From Emmonsiellopsis sp. PD_33 (taxonomy: Eukaryota > Ascomycota > Eurotiomycetes > Onygenales > Ajellomycetaceae): 64,000 nt of DNA. The translations under genes were made by a program, and so were the position numbers. This document shows, in pieces, positions 48,960 through 59,480 of the stretch (positions within the stretch are counted from its first letter, which is position 1; every line of letters begins with the position of its first letter). Where the stretch lies: positions 153,192 to 217,191 of the forward strand of contig JANTQF010000023.1 in assembly GCA_032988165.1 (NCBI GenBank). The letters are read 5' to 3'. The notes under the pieces were generated by a model. It saw only the letters and a program-made list of their open reading frames with translations, was not told the origin of the DNA and ran no database searches.

Positions 48960-50050
48960 TAGTATCTGCTAATATAGAGTCCTCTTATCATCTGTCAACT
49001 ACCTTTACTGACTATGAATCTGCACCTCATCCATCAACTACCTCTACTAACTGTAAGTGCCCACCTCATCCATTATATTTCCACAGCAATTTTGCTACTG
49101 ATGAGGAGTGATTCCATCATCAACTCTTCAATTCCACACAAACAGCTGATATTGAAGGTACTACTACATATAAGTTTCTTTTAATATAACTTTCTAATGA
49201 GAGTATAGAACATGGCTGTGATCTCAATTGCAAGGCCTGCATGATTAAATGAGAGATTCTATTCTACTACTATCAGGCTACTGAATTGAACACCATTCTT
49301 ATGTTCACTCTATTTAAGCAGGCCAAATACATCTAGGATCTGAAGAACTATATTTGCAGACATGAAAGTATATTTCTCTTTATATATAATATTTATTTAC
49401 TAATAATATTAATCTATAATCCAGATCCTTACATTATCTATAATAACATTGAATCTTCATATCTAACTCATATTTCCCATTTCCTCTATATGGACTCATC
49501 AGACTGCTTCCATGACTTCTGTCAGTCTCTTGGGGCAATGCTTGAAAAACAGTGTGATATGTTCCCAAAGTTTCATGACTTAAGGAAGAGAATAGGCTAT
49601 AAAGGAGCTTTCAGGAATTATGCCACTGCAATGAATGCAATCTGTCAGGTTGGCAAGGAGGCACTTAAATTTCTATAAACCCCTAACAACATCAACCTTC
49701 TCTTCTACATTTAACAGCCCAGTTGATATGGTATGGATAGACCTGTCTTCATGACCTCAGCTGAATGCAACTGGGTGGAGGAGAAAAAGTTGGCTTAATA
49801 AAGATCTGATTCATACAGTTCATCAGATCATAATCCAGCATTATATGAGTCTTCAGATGAGGATTCCCATGAGTTAGATGAACATTCAGATGATGAGGGT
49901 TATGATGTTTTTGAAATTCATAAGTGAGTTGAAAATCAAAAGGGCTATTCTTTGATGAGGTTGTCAGAACTCTTTAGCTGGGGAGATCAATGTGTTGAAG
50001 GTTTGAAGTACCCATTCACATAGAAGCAGGTAAGTCAGTGTTATAATTAG
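48960..50050 (+). pseudogene. Gene D: unknown hAT-borne gene with acidic tail
   Basis: The frame can be followed from about 48,970 ('SANIESSYHLSTTFTDYES') through a Cys-containing segment ('HGCDLNCKACMIK', near 49,215-49,255). It continues into an open stretch 49,490-49,678 ('MDSSDCFHDFCQSLGAMLE', 'HDLRKRIGYKGAFRNY') and then an acidic Ser/Asp/Glu tail near 49,850-49,920 ('SSDEDSHELDEHSDDEG'). A few stops at RIP-type codons interrupt it. Homologues C1 and C2 in H1 hold the equivalent position. No known domain is recognised; the CxxxCxxC-like cluster could bind metal. Start and intron limits are approximate. Confidence 0.55.
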
Positions 50051-50481
50051 AGGTGAAACAAATAGATGTAAATAGGCTTGTTATTTTCAGTTATCTTCTA
50101 CATAGTATTTTCAGTTATCTTATATGTAGTGTTTTCAGTTATCTCCTAAATAGTTAAAATTAAACTTATGTTGATTTTATACATCTTGATTTAGATGGAT
50201 ATTTTACCAAATTCAATATATATCTATATCACATGACATGTTCTGCAAAATTTTGTATATACCTTCTGAAATATGCAGGCATAAATATCCATTTTGAGTA
50301 AATTTAGTAATTAAATCCACACTAGCCCTTTAAGGCAACCTGCAGCAGGTCAAATGGGTTGCCCCATTCTAACCTACTAACTTAACTTTTCAGGTTTTGC
50401 CAAACACACCCAACCTGCAAACCCATTTGGGCAGGCGCCCAAGGCAGTTTTTCAACCCAAACCCGAAAAAAAACAACACTA

Positions 50482-50489
50482 ATAGTTAA
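50482..50489. repeat. Right target-site duplication of H2 (ATAGTTAA)
   Basis: Second copy of the perfect 8-bp duplication. Gypsy sequence resumes immediately after it. Confidence 0.93.
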
Positions 50490-50808
50490 CTTGTAGACAG
50501 ATGAAGGTGTTATTTATTAGATTATATTTAAGATGCTATAGGCTGAACTAAAGAGTGTGCTGAATAAGTTAGATGTGGAGATGAATATAGAATAGATAGA
50601 TGATTCTATTTATTAAGTTAAATGTAAAAGATGAATGCTGAATGAATGGATGATTCTATTTACTCTATTAATATATTTTCTTTTCTTTTCTTTCTTATGC
50701 TAAAACATCCTTTATGTTCTCTACTAAAATGTTCTTTACTTTTACTCTGTTAAGTTAGCATGGAAGTATCATGATGAGGGTATCACATACTTTTTGAAAG
50801 GAGGTAAT

Positions 50809-50982
50809 TATTACACATCTATGCTTCACATCTGTGCTCCACACCATGGAGTAGCCAGTGTGCTTAGTCACACAGTTAGCTTAGTCAGGCTCTGAGGTAT
50901 AAATACTCATGAGCAGCTCAGGAACCATAGAAATACAACCTTATTCTATACAACATTTTCATCTCAAGTTATCCCAATTACA
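50809..50982 (+). repeat. Gypsy 3' LTR
   Basis: 174 bp, aligned without gaps to LTR1. It is preceded by the purine tract GAAAGGAGG and followed by the duplication CTTAT. Its TATA box is intact (GGTATAAATAC). Confidence 0.92.
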
Positions 50983-52245
50983 CTTATATTGACTAAGTAG
51001 GGTGTCTGGGGTTTCCATACTGATGGAGGATCCAGAGGTGCAAGGTAAGTACTACCTATTAGTGGAGAAAGAAGAAGGATGAAGAATGAGTGATTTCAGA
51101 CTAAGAAGGAAATAATATCATTATTTAATCTTAGTAGGCAGATAGATGAAATTTCAATTTGAACTGAGAAGAACTAAGTAAATAAGCATTATAATGTAGA
51201 AGCTCTTTCATAAAGAGAGTCATATAAAATCATTATAATGAATTAGGGTTTATTGTGTAGCATGTAAGCTACACTCATAAAATAGCCTTTATAATAATAT
51301 AATTAGTAGTAATAGTCAATCATTCATGATCTTCTATTAATTAATAAAAGCCCAGAAAATTCCAACTAATAAATTGAACTTAAGTTCAAATAAATAAAGA
51401 ATGATTATGCATGAGACTCAGTATTTTCCATATTAATATAAATAAGGAAAGAAGGATCTAGAGATAACAAGCAACATCTATTGACATCATTATTAAATGA
51501 GAGTATATCAATTATTAAAGATAAAGAGTATGAGATAGATGATGATATTATTTGATAAACTACATTATAAATATAAATATCCTTATACTAAAGTAATTTG
51601 TATTAAGAATTGCACTCCATATAGAGAAGGTAGGGATATGAGTGATAATGAATGATAGTCAACATTACCTAGAGATATATATATATATATCTATCATCAC
51701 AATTTAATTAGAATGTATTAATGAGAGAGACAAACTAATATCTGAATATAAATCTGAGTTGAACAGGAATAAACCTAGATTTAATCATGAAACTTACTAA
51801 AAAAGAAAGATATTATAAATAAATCAATTAGATTTTATATACTGTAAGAGAGATGTTAACAACAAGATAATCATAATAGTTTATAAATAGTATTTATCTA
51901 TTTTATTATCTTTCCAATCATCATAACAGTAATTTCTGGAGTAAACTGCATTATGAACTGAACTATACTGAGTATTCTAATTTTATATAAGAGTAATCTA
52001 TCTTTCTTCCTACTGTTTTTTTCCTTCCTTAGTAACTATACTCATTCAGGTCCCCTGACTTTCATTTTCTTTTTACTTCACAATTTTCTAGATTGCATTA
52101 CATTGAATTTGACATCCTCTACTTTTTAGTAAGTTTAAATTGAACTTAAGTTCAATCTATATATATACTTTAAATTGCATATATGAATATATATACTTGT
52201 TAATCTCAGTAATGCTAATATATTTAGTTCTAATATATATCTATA

Positions 52246-55027
52246 ATGACAAACTCACTAGGTGAAGATCCTCTTGGCCTAGTAGAAAATAGAATTCTAT
52301 TTGAGATAAATAAATATAAGTATTATATTAACTGTACATTACTGAGCATCATCATGATGAATGTTTAGAGCCTCAATACTGAATAGCTATATAAGGCTTG
52401 CAATTAAGATCTCAGGGAGAATCACATGAAAAAACTTATTTTATTATTTAAAATGAAGGACATTAAGTAGTGTGAGATTAACACACACATGAAAGTGATC
52501 TTATTATAGTTGAACTTTAAATTTTACTTTAAAATGTATGAGAAGGAGTATAAAGATGATTCTTAATACAAGTATACTATTACAAATTTATAGAACTTCA
52601 GCCTCTGAGACATTAATGAACTTATGATCTTTAATATTAATCAAAAAATTAACTCTACTTCCTCTATTCTTAAGGCAGAGTAGCACTGATGTGCTGCACT
52701 GATCAAGTACAATTAGAGACTATTCAGTAAAAATATAAGTCTATTCTATTAGTATGAATTAAATCTAGGTTTAATACTAATCATTATACCTTTCAGTATT
52801 CATACATGTAGGCTATTAAAATCTATAATTATACTTTACTATATAATAATGCTAATGCATTAAACTCTTTATGTGTGAATAAACATAATATCTATAGAGC
52901 TAATAATAATAGTAACAGCTTTTATGAGATTATAAGTATATTAAATATAAAGAGTAATTAGGAATGAGCAAATCTTCTCAAAAATGAAATTACTCTCAAA
53001 CAGTGGATCACCTACACATTTAGAGTGAATATTAAGAATAGTGATCACTAAACTACTATTTTACATAATAAAATAATGTATAAAGTATTTACTACATACA
53101 TATTAATATTCTATAGCTGCAAAACTTTTGCCATCAGCTCAGCAGATAAGATTATTAGAATAAAGATAAATAAAGTGAGTCAATCTATTTCACCCAGAAT
53201 TTATGAACATCAAAATTAAACTTAAGTTAGATTTGAGTACTAATATTCTACTATCACTTTCTTTATTTCCACATGATGTTTAAAGAGTCACTACTAAAGA
53301 TTCTTACTCTAAATATTAAATAACTAGTTTCTTTTAATGTACTGGCTTATAATGATATTCTCTACTCTTTATTTTTCCTAGATGATAATGATCTCATCAT
53401 TAGGATCCTCAAGAGTAATCTATTCATTAATGAAAAGTATTTCTAGTAGGGGTCTAAAGGGGTGACTCTCTCTCACATGAATTCTCCCTACAAATATAAA
53501 GGAAAAACCTATGCTATATAATAACCTAGATTTCTTATGAGACTTCTAGATGTAGAGTATCAGGCAGTATTTAACCATCTAAGGATGATATGTAGATCTG
53601 TCAAGGCAATTAAAATATAGTTAGTAATAAGCAAGTATCAAACTTAGGTGTCAGAACTATTAAAGAAGATTCTAACTTACATTATCTTTTAGATTAAGTT
53701 TAATTGAATAATTTCTATAAACTCTATAAAGAAGTATCATACATTCCAGTGGTCCCATACAATCAATGAGATTATGAATAATGAAGATAATAAGAGATAC
53801 AAGCATGCAGTATCTTTAATAACTAGTCTATAGAATTATATCTCAGAGTAAGCACAAGCATTTTTAACATTAGTGTTCAGAGATTAGATAAGTTACATTG
53901 AACTTTGATTCAACATTTTAATACTAATAGATCACAGTTTAATATGCTGAAAGGCAAGATTATCCAGAAGGATTATCTAACTGATTATATTAAAATTATT
54001 ATATATTACTTTAAATTTGATCATTCCCACTGGAAATAAGTTCTCTTCCTTTGTAAAGAGGCAAGAATGCATCTCTTTAAGGGATGTATAATAATTTTCA
54101 ATGAGGAGAACATACTGATGTGTCTGTAAATAAAGTTCATATAATTAATTATAAAATACTAACTAGGAATAGGAGAATATAAAGCTAATCACCCTCTGAG
54201 ATGTTCAAGTAATAGACATCTAATATATTATTAATTATGAGCTCTGTAAATATCTGTAGCTTACAAATCTCCAGATGAAGAATGCATTGAGAACTGAGAC
54301 TACTATCTTTAAATCACTATTTAAATATTGATAACTTAAGCAGCTAATCATTAATACCTTATGTAATAGCTTCTTAAAGGTGGTTCCAACAAAGTAGATG
54401 TCAGAGTTGACCTTCACTTTATAGGTAAATAACAGTAAAATATAATTATATTTTAAATTGAATTTTAATTTAATTTAATATTTAATACTAGATGTTAAAT
54501 GCTCATACTCTCTTATTTAGAACTAGCTTAATAAGGCCTTTAAGAATGTCCAGAAATATACTATAATATTATTAAATGCTAGTTAGACTATCTCTACTAA
54601 GAATTTAGCTAAGGATTTTAAAGCATTTACACTCAATATTCAACACATGCAAAAGATAATTAAAGAGAAAATTAACAACTCAGTAATTTTAATTGATGAG
54701 AGTCAACTGAGTTCTAAGACTATTATCATTAACTTCATTCTACACTCAAAGTTGCATATCTACATGAAATTGTCAGAGGAAATATTAAAAGATGTTTTAC
54801 ATAAACATAAAGTACTAGTACTCTTCAAGAGAGAGGTTAAATTAAAGCTAAAGACATCCTCCAACAAATAATTTAAGAGATCTGCTGCAGCCTCAGATGC
54901 AATAGAGGTCATTATAACTATAATTAATAATAATGATGATAGGGAGGATAGCCTCATCAGCATTTAAATCTAGACATATATAAATACAAAATTAAAGACT
55001 GATGCTAGTAAGAAGATAATAAAGTGA
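52246..55027 (+). pseudogene. Gene F: H1 copy of gene E, heavily degraded
   Basis: From ATG 52,246 the frame reads 'MTNSLGEDPLGLVENRILF', then a block aligning with gene E: 'LRENHMKKLILLFKMKDI' opposite E's 'MSEEHIMKLIQSFKKKGI', and 'INTHMKVI' opposite 'VNMHLKVSI'. The open part 54,647-54,871 belongs to the 3' half. The tail near 54,970-55,024 ('KLKTDASKKIIK') corresponds to the Lys-rich end of E. Stops are far denser than in E, as expected for the older element. Leader sequences also match: the pyrimidine-rich region at 51,930-52,090 resembles the one at 47,760-47,930 in inverse orientation. Confidence 0.6.
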
Positions 55028-55599
55028 TTTTAGCTCCAGTTTTTTCTTTATTATAATATATAGGGTAGTTAGATTAGTTGGATCAGAGGATTAGGTTAGA
55101 ATTTCTTATTTATGAGTCATAGCATAGGGTAGCTTTTTGATTATTAAACTTTGATTTAATAATACTATTGATGATTTATTTTACAAGTATGAAGGATCTT
55201 TAATGATGATTAAATCTTAATGTGAATTGATTTCTTTAAATTTTAAAAGTTTACTTAATGTTTTTTTGCAGATGAATTACATCTAGTTTGTAGTATAATA
55301 ATAAAAAAATAATATATTCTATTAACAGTAATGTGATCAATCTACTTGCTTTTCTCTTTTCTTTATATTTCCCTTTTTTTTTGAAAAATCTAATAGAAAA
55401 TTTTTTCCCTTGAAGTACTCTAATAGAAAAAGAATATTCTCTTAAATACTAAAATACTCCTATAAGTTTAATTGATAGATTCAATCTAAGTTCAATTCTC
55501 TCTTATGATTAAATCTATTAATATTCCTTTATTCTTTTACTTCTTCCTAGCTTTATTAGCCTTAATATTCTAGTAGTTCCTTTATAATACCTTCATCCC

Positions 55600-58310
55600 C
55601 CACATTATTTAGCTCTGTTTTCTCTAATGATGAGAACCAACCATCACTGAATCCATCCATCTCAAGCTTAGTAATATAAGAAACACCCCCAGTAGCTCTA
55701 GGCTAGTTAGCTTGTACTGATACTGTTAGTCTCAGTAGCTCACTAGCTAATAATTATATGTCCCAATTAAATGTAGTAGTATCTAGACTGATTGTTATCA
55801 CTAGAGGAAATTACAGTAAGTATTATATTATTCTTAATGAGGAGAATCATCTAGATTTCCTTTAATAGTAGAAGACTATGAAATAGCTAATTACTCATCT
55901 CAAGCTCACTAAGAAGATAGCTGCCTGGGGATCAACATAGTAAATAAGTTAGATATGGAGGAAATTCAATAAGATAGTAACATACTCTAATAGAGTTCTA
56001 AAGGCACAGTATGTGCATTGCAGCTAGCTCATAGCTAATCTAACCCTGAAAAATCATGGCATAAAGACCCTTAGTTGTCATCTCAAAAAGTATGCTATTT
56101 AAACCCAGAAATAGGGCAAGTCACAGTATAAATATAAAATGACAGAGTTCTTTGCCTGGGAGGATATAAGTTTTTTCATTTCTCATAATTAAATCAAGGT
56201 TCCAACTAATTATTAACTAAAAAGTAAATACCTATTTAGTTCTAAATAAAGAGAATCTTCTGACTTAACTAGCTAAGATAATCATCACCACTCAGATCCT
56301 ATTTAATATTATCTATTATTTATAGTTTAAGTAGCTAATTCAGATAGTGGTATTCAATCCATTCTTAGAGATTCTTACTCAACAGACTGTTATAAATTAT
56401 CTACTTGTAAACTTACAGAAGATTATAATAGACTAGCTGGAGAAATTATCTCTAACCTTATAAATCTTAATTAGTATTAACTGCTGAATCTCATCCTACA
56501 GGAACCTCTTCTTCATGAGGATACTTAGTTATTTTATCTCTGAGGATTAATAATCTATAGATGTGCTACTTGGTTTTGAGCATGTTCATGAGTTACATAC
56601 TGATTAAGAGCTGATAAATCTCATGTTGAAATGTGCAGATAAGTATCACCTTAGAGGTCAGATTTTAACTAATATAACTAATAATGCAGGAAATAATGGC
56701 ACACTCATCTAGACACTCTTCCAGATAATATGAATAAGCTAGTTAATCTCACAATTTACTGATTCAGAGTTATAGAAGTTAAAGATGAACCAGTATATCT
56801 CTTATCTAATATATATATTTTAATTATATTTAGATGTCATCTTCTGATAGATTAATATAAATGCCCAGGAGGAACTAAATTCTACTCTAAATAATAATCT
56901 TTTTGATAAGAATATTAATAGCACTTTATGAAAAATATAGAGTATTTTACCTCTAAACCTGATGATCTTTCTGACTGTTTCATTTTCATTAAGATCTATT
57001 AGTTTACTTAATTTATCTACTACTCCTCATAACAAGTCTCTTATTTTAAGAAATGTTAGCTTAAGTTCTCTCATATAATAGCACTTATAGTGCAAATTAA
57101 TTGCTCTATATAATGAGACTTAACATACCTTCTATTAAAATAGCTACTGAAGCTTTAAAAGGCTATAAACTACTTTATTCTTTATTATGATTTTATAGAT
57201 CATTCTCCCTCTTTCTTAGCTACTAAGTAAAAGTAAATTATTTATCTTATGAATATCTATTCAATATTTAGAAGTCTGATAAATAGCCTATCTCAGAAAA
57301 AGAAGTCCTCTCTTTCTTATGTATTTTATATGTATAATCATCTTTTCAACCTCCTTGGATTTACTGAATATACTCTCTTCAAGAAGCACTGTGCCTAGCA
57401 TGATTAACTCTAAAAGGGTATTCAGAATGCAATGATCAAGTTATGCTAGTACTACTTAAAAATTAATGAGAACTATGATTATCTCTATATTATAATAATA
57501 TGTCTCTATCTGAGTCTTAAATCATTGGAGTTCTATAATAGTATCTGGTTGGATGACAATGTGGACTGATATGAGAAATACCTAAGTGTCTTTATGAAGA
57601 TATATTAACTATATAAGGATAAATTAATATAGAAATTAATGGTAGATTTATCCCCTTAAGATCATAAGAATGTTTAGAAGTACAAGCATGAATATATCAT
57701 ACTAGAGAAGGTTTTAAACAATGTAAATTAACACTACAAATATAAATATAAGTCATCCAATTGAAGTCATTCTTCCCCCATAATCTTACCATAAGAGATT
57801 AAGTAATATCTCAATGAAGGTATGTTCTTCTTCTTCTAATCATATTAAACTTAAATTTTAATTTATTGTTTAGAGTTGATGAAAAATATATCACTACTTA
57901 ACTACTAAAAATAGAGATAAGTATAGTTTCTCATTCTTACTCATATTATATATAATATCCTGGCCATGCAGAGTAACATGATAAAGCTAGAACATACATT
58001 TTTAATTTCTCATCAGATCTGTGCATACCTTTAAAATTACCTGTAATCATCAACTATTCAAGTCATCATACTTCATTATATGAGTAACTGGTGCTAGATG
58101 TGGAAGGCATTCATCCTACCTCCTAGTATATATATAGATAATGAGGTATATATGGGGAATGATGGGTCAGATAATGAAAATGAGGAGAAAGATGATAAAC
58201 TCTCAGATAATTATATATTAAATTTTGATGATTTTAAGGAAGTTATAGATGAGATTTAAAGTCAGAATGAGAAAGAAATGATACTCAGATAGAATATCTT
58301 ATTAATTAAT
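55600..58310 (+). pseudogene. hAT transposase of H1, heavily degraded
   Basis: This is the inverted counterpart of 40,516-43,260. The N-terminal region (55,600-56,150) keeps the same block order as the H2 copy, including the segment equivalent to the BED-like finger near 56,090-56,160. The C-terminal part near 57,950-58,050 corresponds to the dimerisation domain ('ILAMQSNMIKLEHTF'). The acidic tail follows at 58,150-58,270. Differences from the H2 copy are dominated by transitions that create TAA/TAG. It is certainly inactive. Confidence 0.75.
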
Positions 58311-58928
58311 ATTTTCTTAGAAAAGCTTCATCATTTCTAAAATGCATTATATAATGTAATATTATTTTAACAGTCTATCCTCTAGATGATAATTAATAAC
58401 AACTATCTCCTTCAAATTACTTCATTATAGTTTGATTCACCCTGTTATTTACAGTAGACACTCTAAAGAGTGGAACTGAAGGATTTCATTTCACATTAGA
58501 TTACTTAAGAGAGTAATAGATCTAGATTGTAGTGCTTTTCATTTATTTTAGATTATATTTTTCTCTTCTAATATATTTATAGCTATTAATAGTTAATAAA
58601 TATCATTTCATTTATTTTTTAGCACTTGATTAATAATAATTCTTCTAGCACTACAGTGAAAAAGATTAATATGATAGATGGAACTAAAGTTCAATTCTTA
58701 CACATAATAATACTATATTAATATAATTTAATTAAATTTTAGGGTGAATTTATGTATGCATAACTTTATTTTTCAAACCTACTAAATTTGAAAAAATTAA
58801 TTGGGTTTGACTCTGAAAATCTGACATAAGAAAAAAAAAATCAGCAGTAAGTAAACCCACTCAAGTAAGGCTTTTTTTTTTTTCAGGTTTGAAACTCAGT
58901 AGGTTCACAGGTCAGGTTTACAACACTA

Positions 58929-58936
58929 AGATTAGG
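58929..58936. repeat. Right target-site duplication of H1 (AGATTAGG)
   Basis: One transition from the left copy AGATCAGG. MULE coding sequence resumes after it. Confidence 0.88.
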
Positions 58937-59066
58937 TAGTAGAATAAGTGGAGGTACCCCAGGCAAGAGAATGTCCCTATAAGTGCCTGCAGGAATGAAG
59001 ATAGGGAGATAGAGGTAGAGATAGAGGTAGAAGAAATAGAGTACTTATTATAGTTAAAAATAATAA
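58937..59066 (+). pseudogene. MULE transposase, 3' end
   Basis: When the left flank (..GCAGATCAGG) is read straight into 58,937 with one duplication removed, the frame continues as '..VADQVVE' and onward to an Arg/Gly-rich tail ('GDRGRDRGRRNRVLIIVK'). Two or three stops at RIP-type codons interrupt it. Basic RG-rich ends are common in fungal MULE transposases. This confirms that H1 split the gene. Confidence 0.75.
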
Positions 59067-59323
59067 ATTGAACATTTAATTTAAGAGTATGTAGGGTGTT
59101 TTTAATATAAACATGGAAAACATGCAGAACTAAGAGATTTCCAGGTAGATTTCATAGATTTCCTTTATTTTTTAATATTTCTTTTATATTTGATATCTTA
59201 CAATCATCTACCTCTATTTTTTAGCTGTTAATAGTACTATTCCTATCATTTCTTATCTATCATGAGATTAATTAAGGAAGATGCCTGTAATATGCTTTGA
59301 AAATCTCCCTCTTCCCCCTACAG

Positions 59324-59471
59324 TGAGGGGTGCAAATAGATCATATATTTCCTGATTAGGCTTAGTGTCTTGGCTGGGGGGGTTGAAATAGACCACTTAT
59401 TTTTCCTAATCAGGACTAGTGTGAAAAAGGGGGTCAAAATAGAAAAAGGGGGGGTTGATTTAGCCAAACCC
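59324..59471. repeat. MULE right terminal inverted repeat
   Basis: 148-bp arm, the inverse of 25,083-25,231. It ends GATTTAGCCAAACCC at 59,471, directly followed by the duplication. Confidence 0.93.
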
Positions 59472-59480
59472 GCATCAATC
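59472..59480. repeat. Right target-site duplication of the MULE (GCATCAATC)
   Basis: Matches the left copy at eight of nine positions. Normal flanking composition resumes immediately. Confidence 0.88.

Larger units (their letters stand above)
39928..50481. mobile_element. hAT element H2, 10.55 kb, with three gene types
   Basis: Bounded by TAGTGTTGTAAATC at the left and AAAAAACAACACTA at the right, with a perfect 8-bp duplication. Gene order from the left: hAT transposase (minus), the inserted H3, gene E (minus), a divergent promoter region, gene D (plus). H1 has the same order in reverse orientation. At more than 10 kb it is unusually large for a hAT element, whose autonomous members are mostly 2.5-5 kb. 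It is less decayed than H1: several open segments survive (40,516-40,776; 47,139-47,513; 49,490-49,678). Confidence 0.92.
30341..50982 (+). mobile_element. Chromodomain Gypsy (Ty3-type) LTR retrotransposon, split by H2
   Basis: Two direct 174-bp LTRs (30,341-30,514 and 50,809-50,982), a 5-bp TSD, a purine-rich tract (GAAAGGAGG, about 50,796-50,804) before the 3' LTR, and gag and pol remnants on the plus strand. H2 (39,928-50,481) is inserted near its 3' end. Removing H2 leaves about 10.1 kb, long for a fungal Gypsy because about 2.8 kb lies between the chromodomain and the 3' LTR. All enzymatic domains are broken by stops. Confidence 0.92.
27393..58928. mobile_element. hAT element H1, large, split by the Gypsy retrotransposon
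   Basis: Both ends carry the short TIR TAGTGTTGT (27,393) / ACAACACTA (58,928), matching the hAT pattern, with an 8-bp TSD. The left subterminal sequence (TTGGGTT..GTTGAAAAACTGCC type) matches the right end of H2, and the right subterminal sequence (GTAAACCTGACCTG type) matches the left end of H2. H1 is therefore the same family in the opposite orientation. Its own contents are two tandem C-type genes, an F gene and a hAT transposase. The Gypsy at 30,341-50,982 sits inside it. Without the Gypsy, H1 is about 10.9 kb. It is heavily RIP-degraded. Confidence 0.88.
25083..59471. mobile_element. Mutator-like DNA transposon (MULE), split by about 31.5 kb of nested insertions
   Basis: The outermost element of the island. 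It has long TIRs (left 25,083-25,231; right 59,324-59,471) beginning GGGTTTGGCTAAAT, an 8-9 bp target duplication, and a MULE transposase remnant on the plus strand next to the left end. H1 interrupts it at 27,392/58,929. Removing H1 leaves an element of about 2.85 kb, a normal MULE size. The original reading frame resumes correctly across the H1 duplication. Base composition changes sharply at both ends. The TIRs and long TSD point to MULE independently of the transposase. Confidence 0.92.

Noticed and set aside
25083..59471. Possibility that the island is a Starship or Polinton-type giant element
   Set aside because: No tyrosine recombinase of the Starship kind, DNA polymerase B or 6-bp duplication was seen. 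Each boundary fits a smaller, known superfamily, and the large size is explained by nesting.
25083..59471. Centromere or mitochondrial insertion as the cause of the AT-rich block
   Set aside because: The content is transposon genes with RIP-type stops and sharp TIR boundaries. No mitochondrial genes were recognised.
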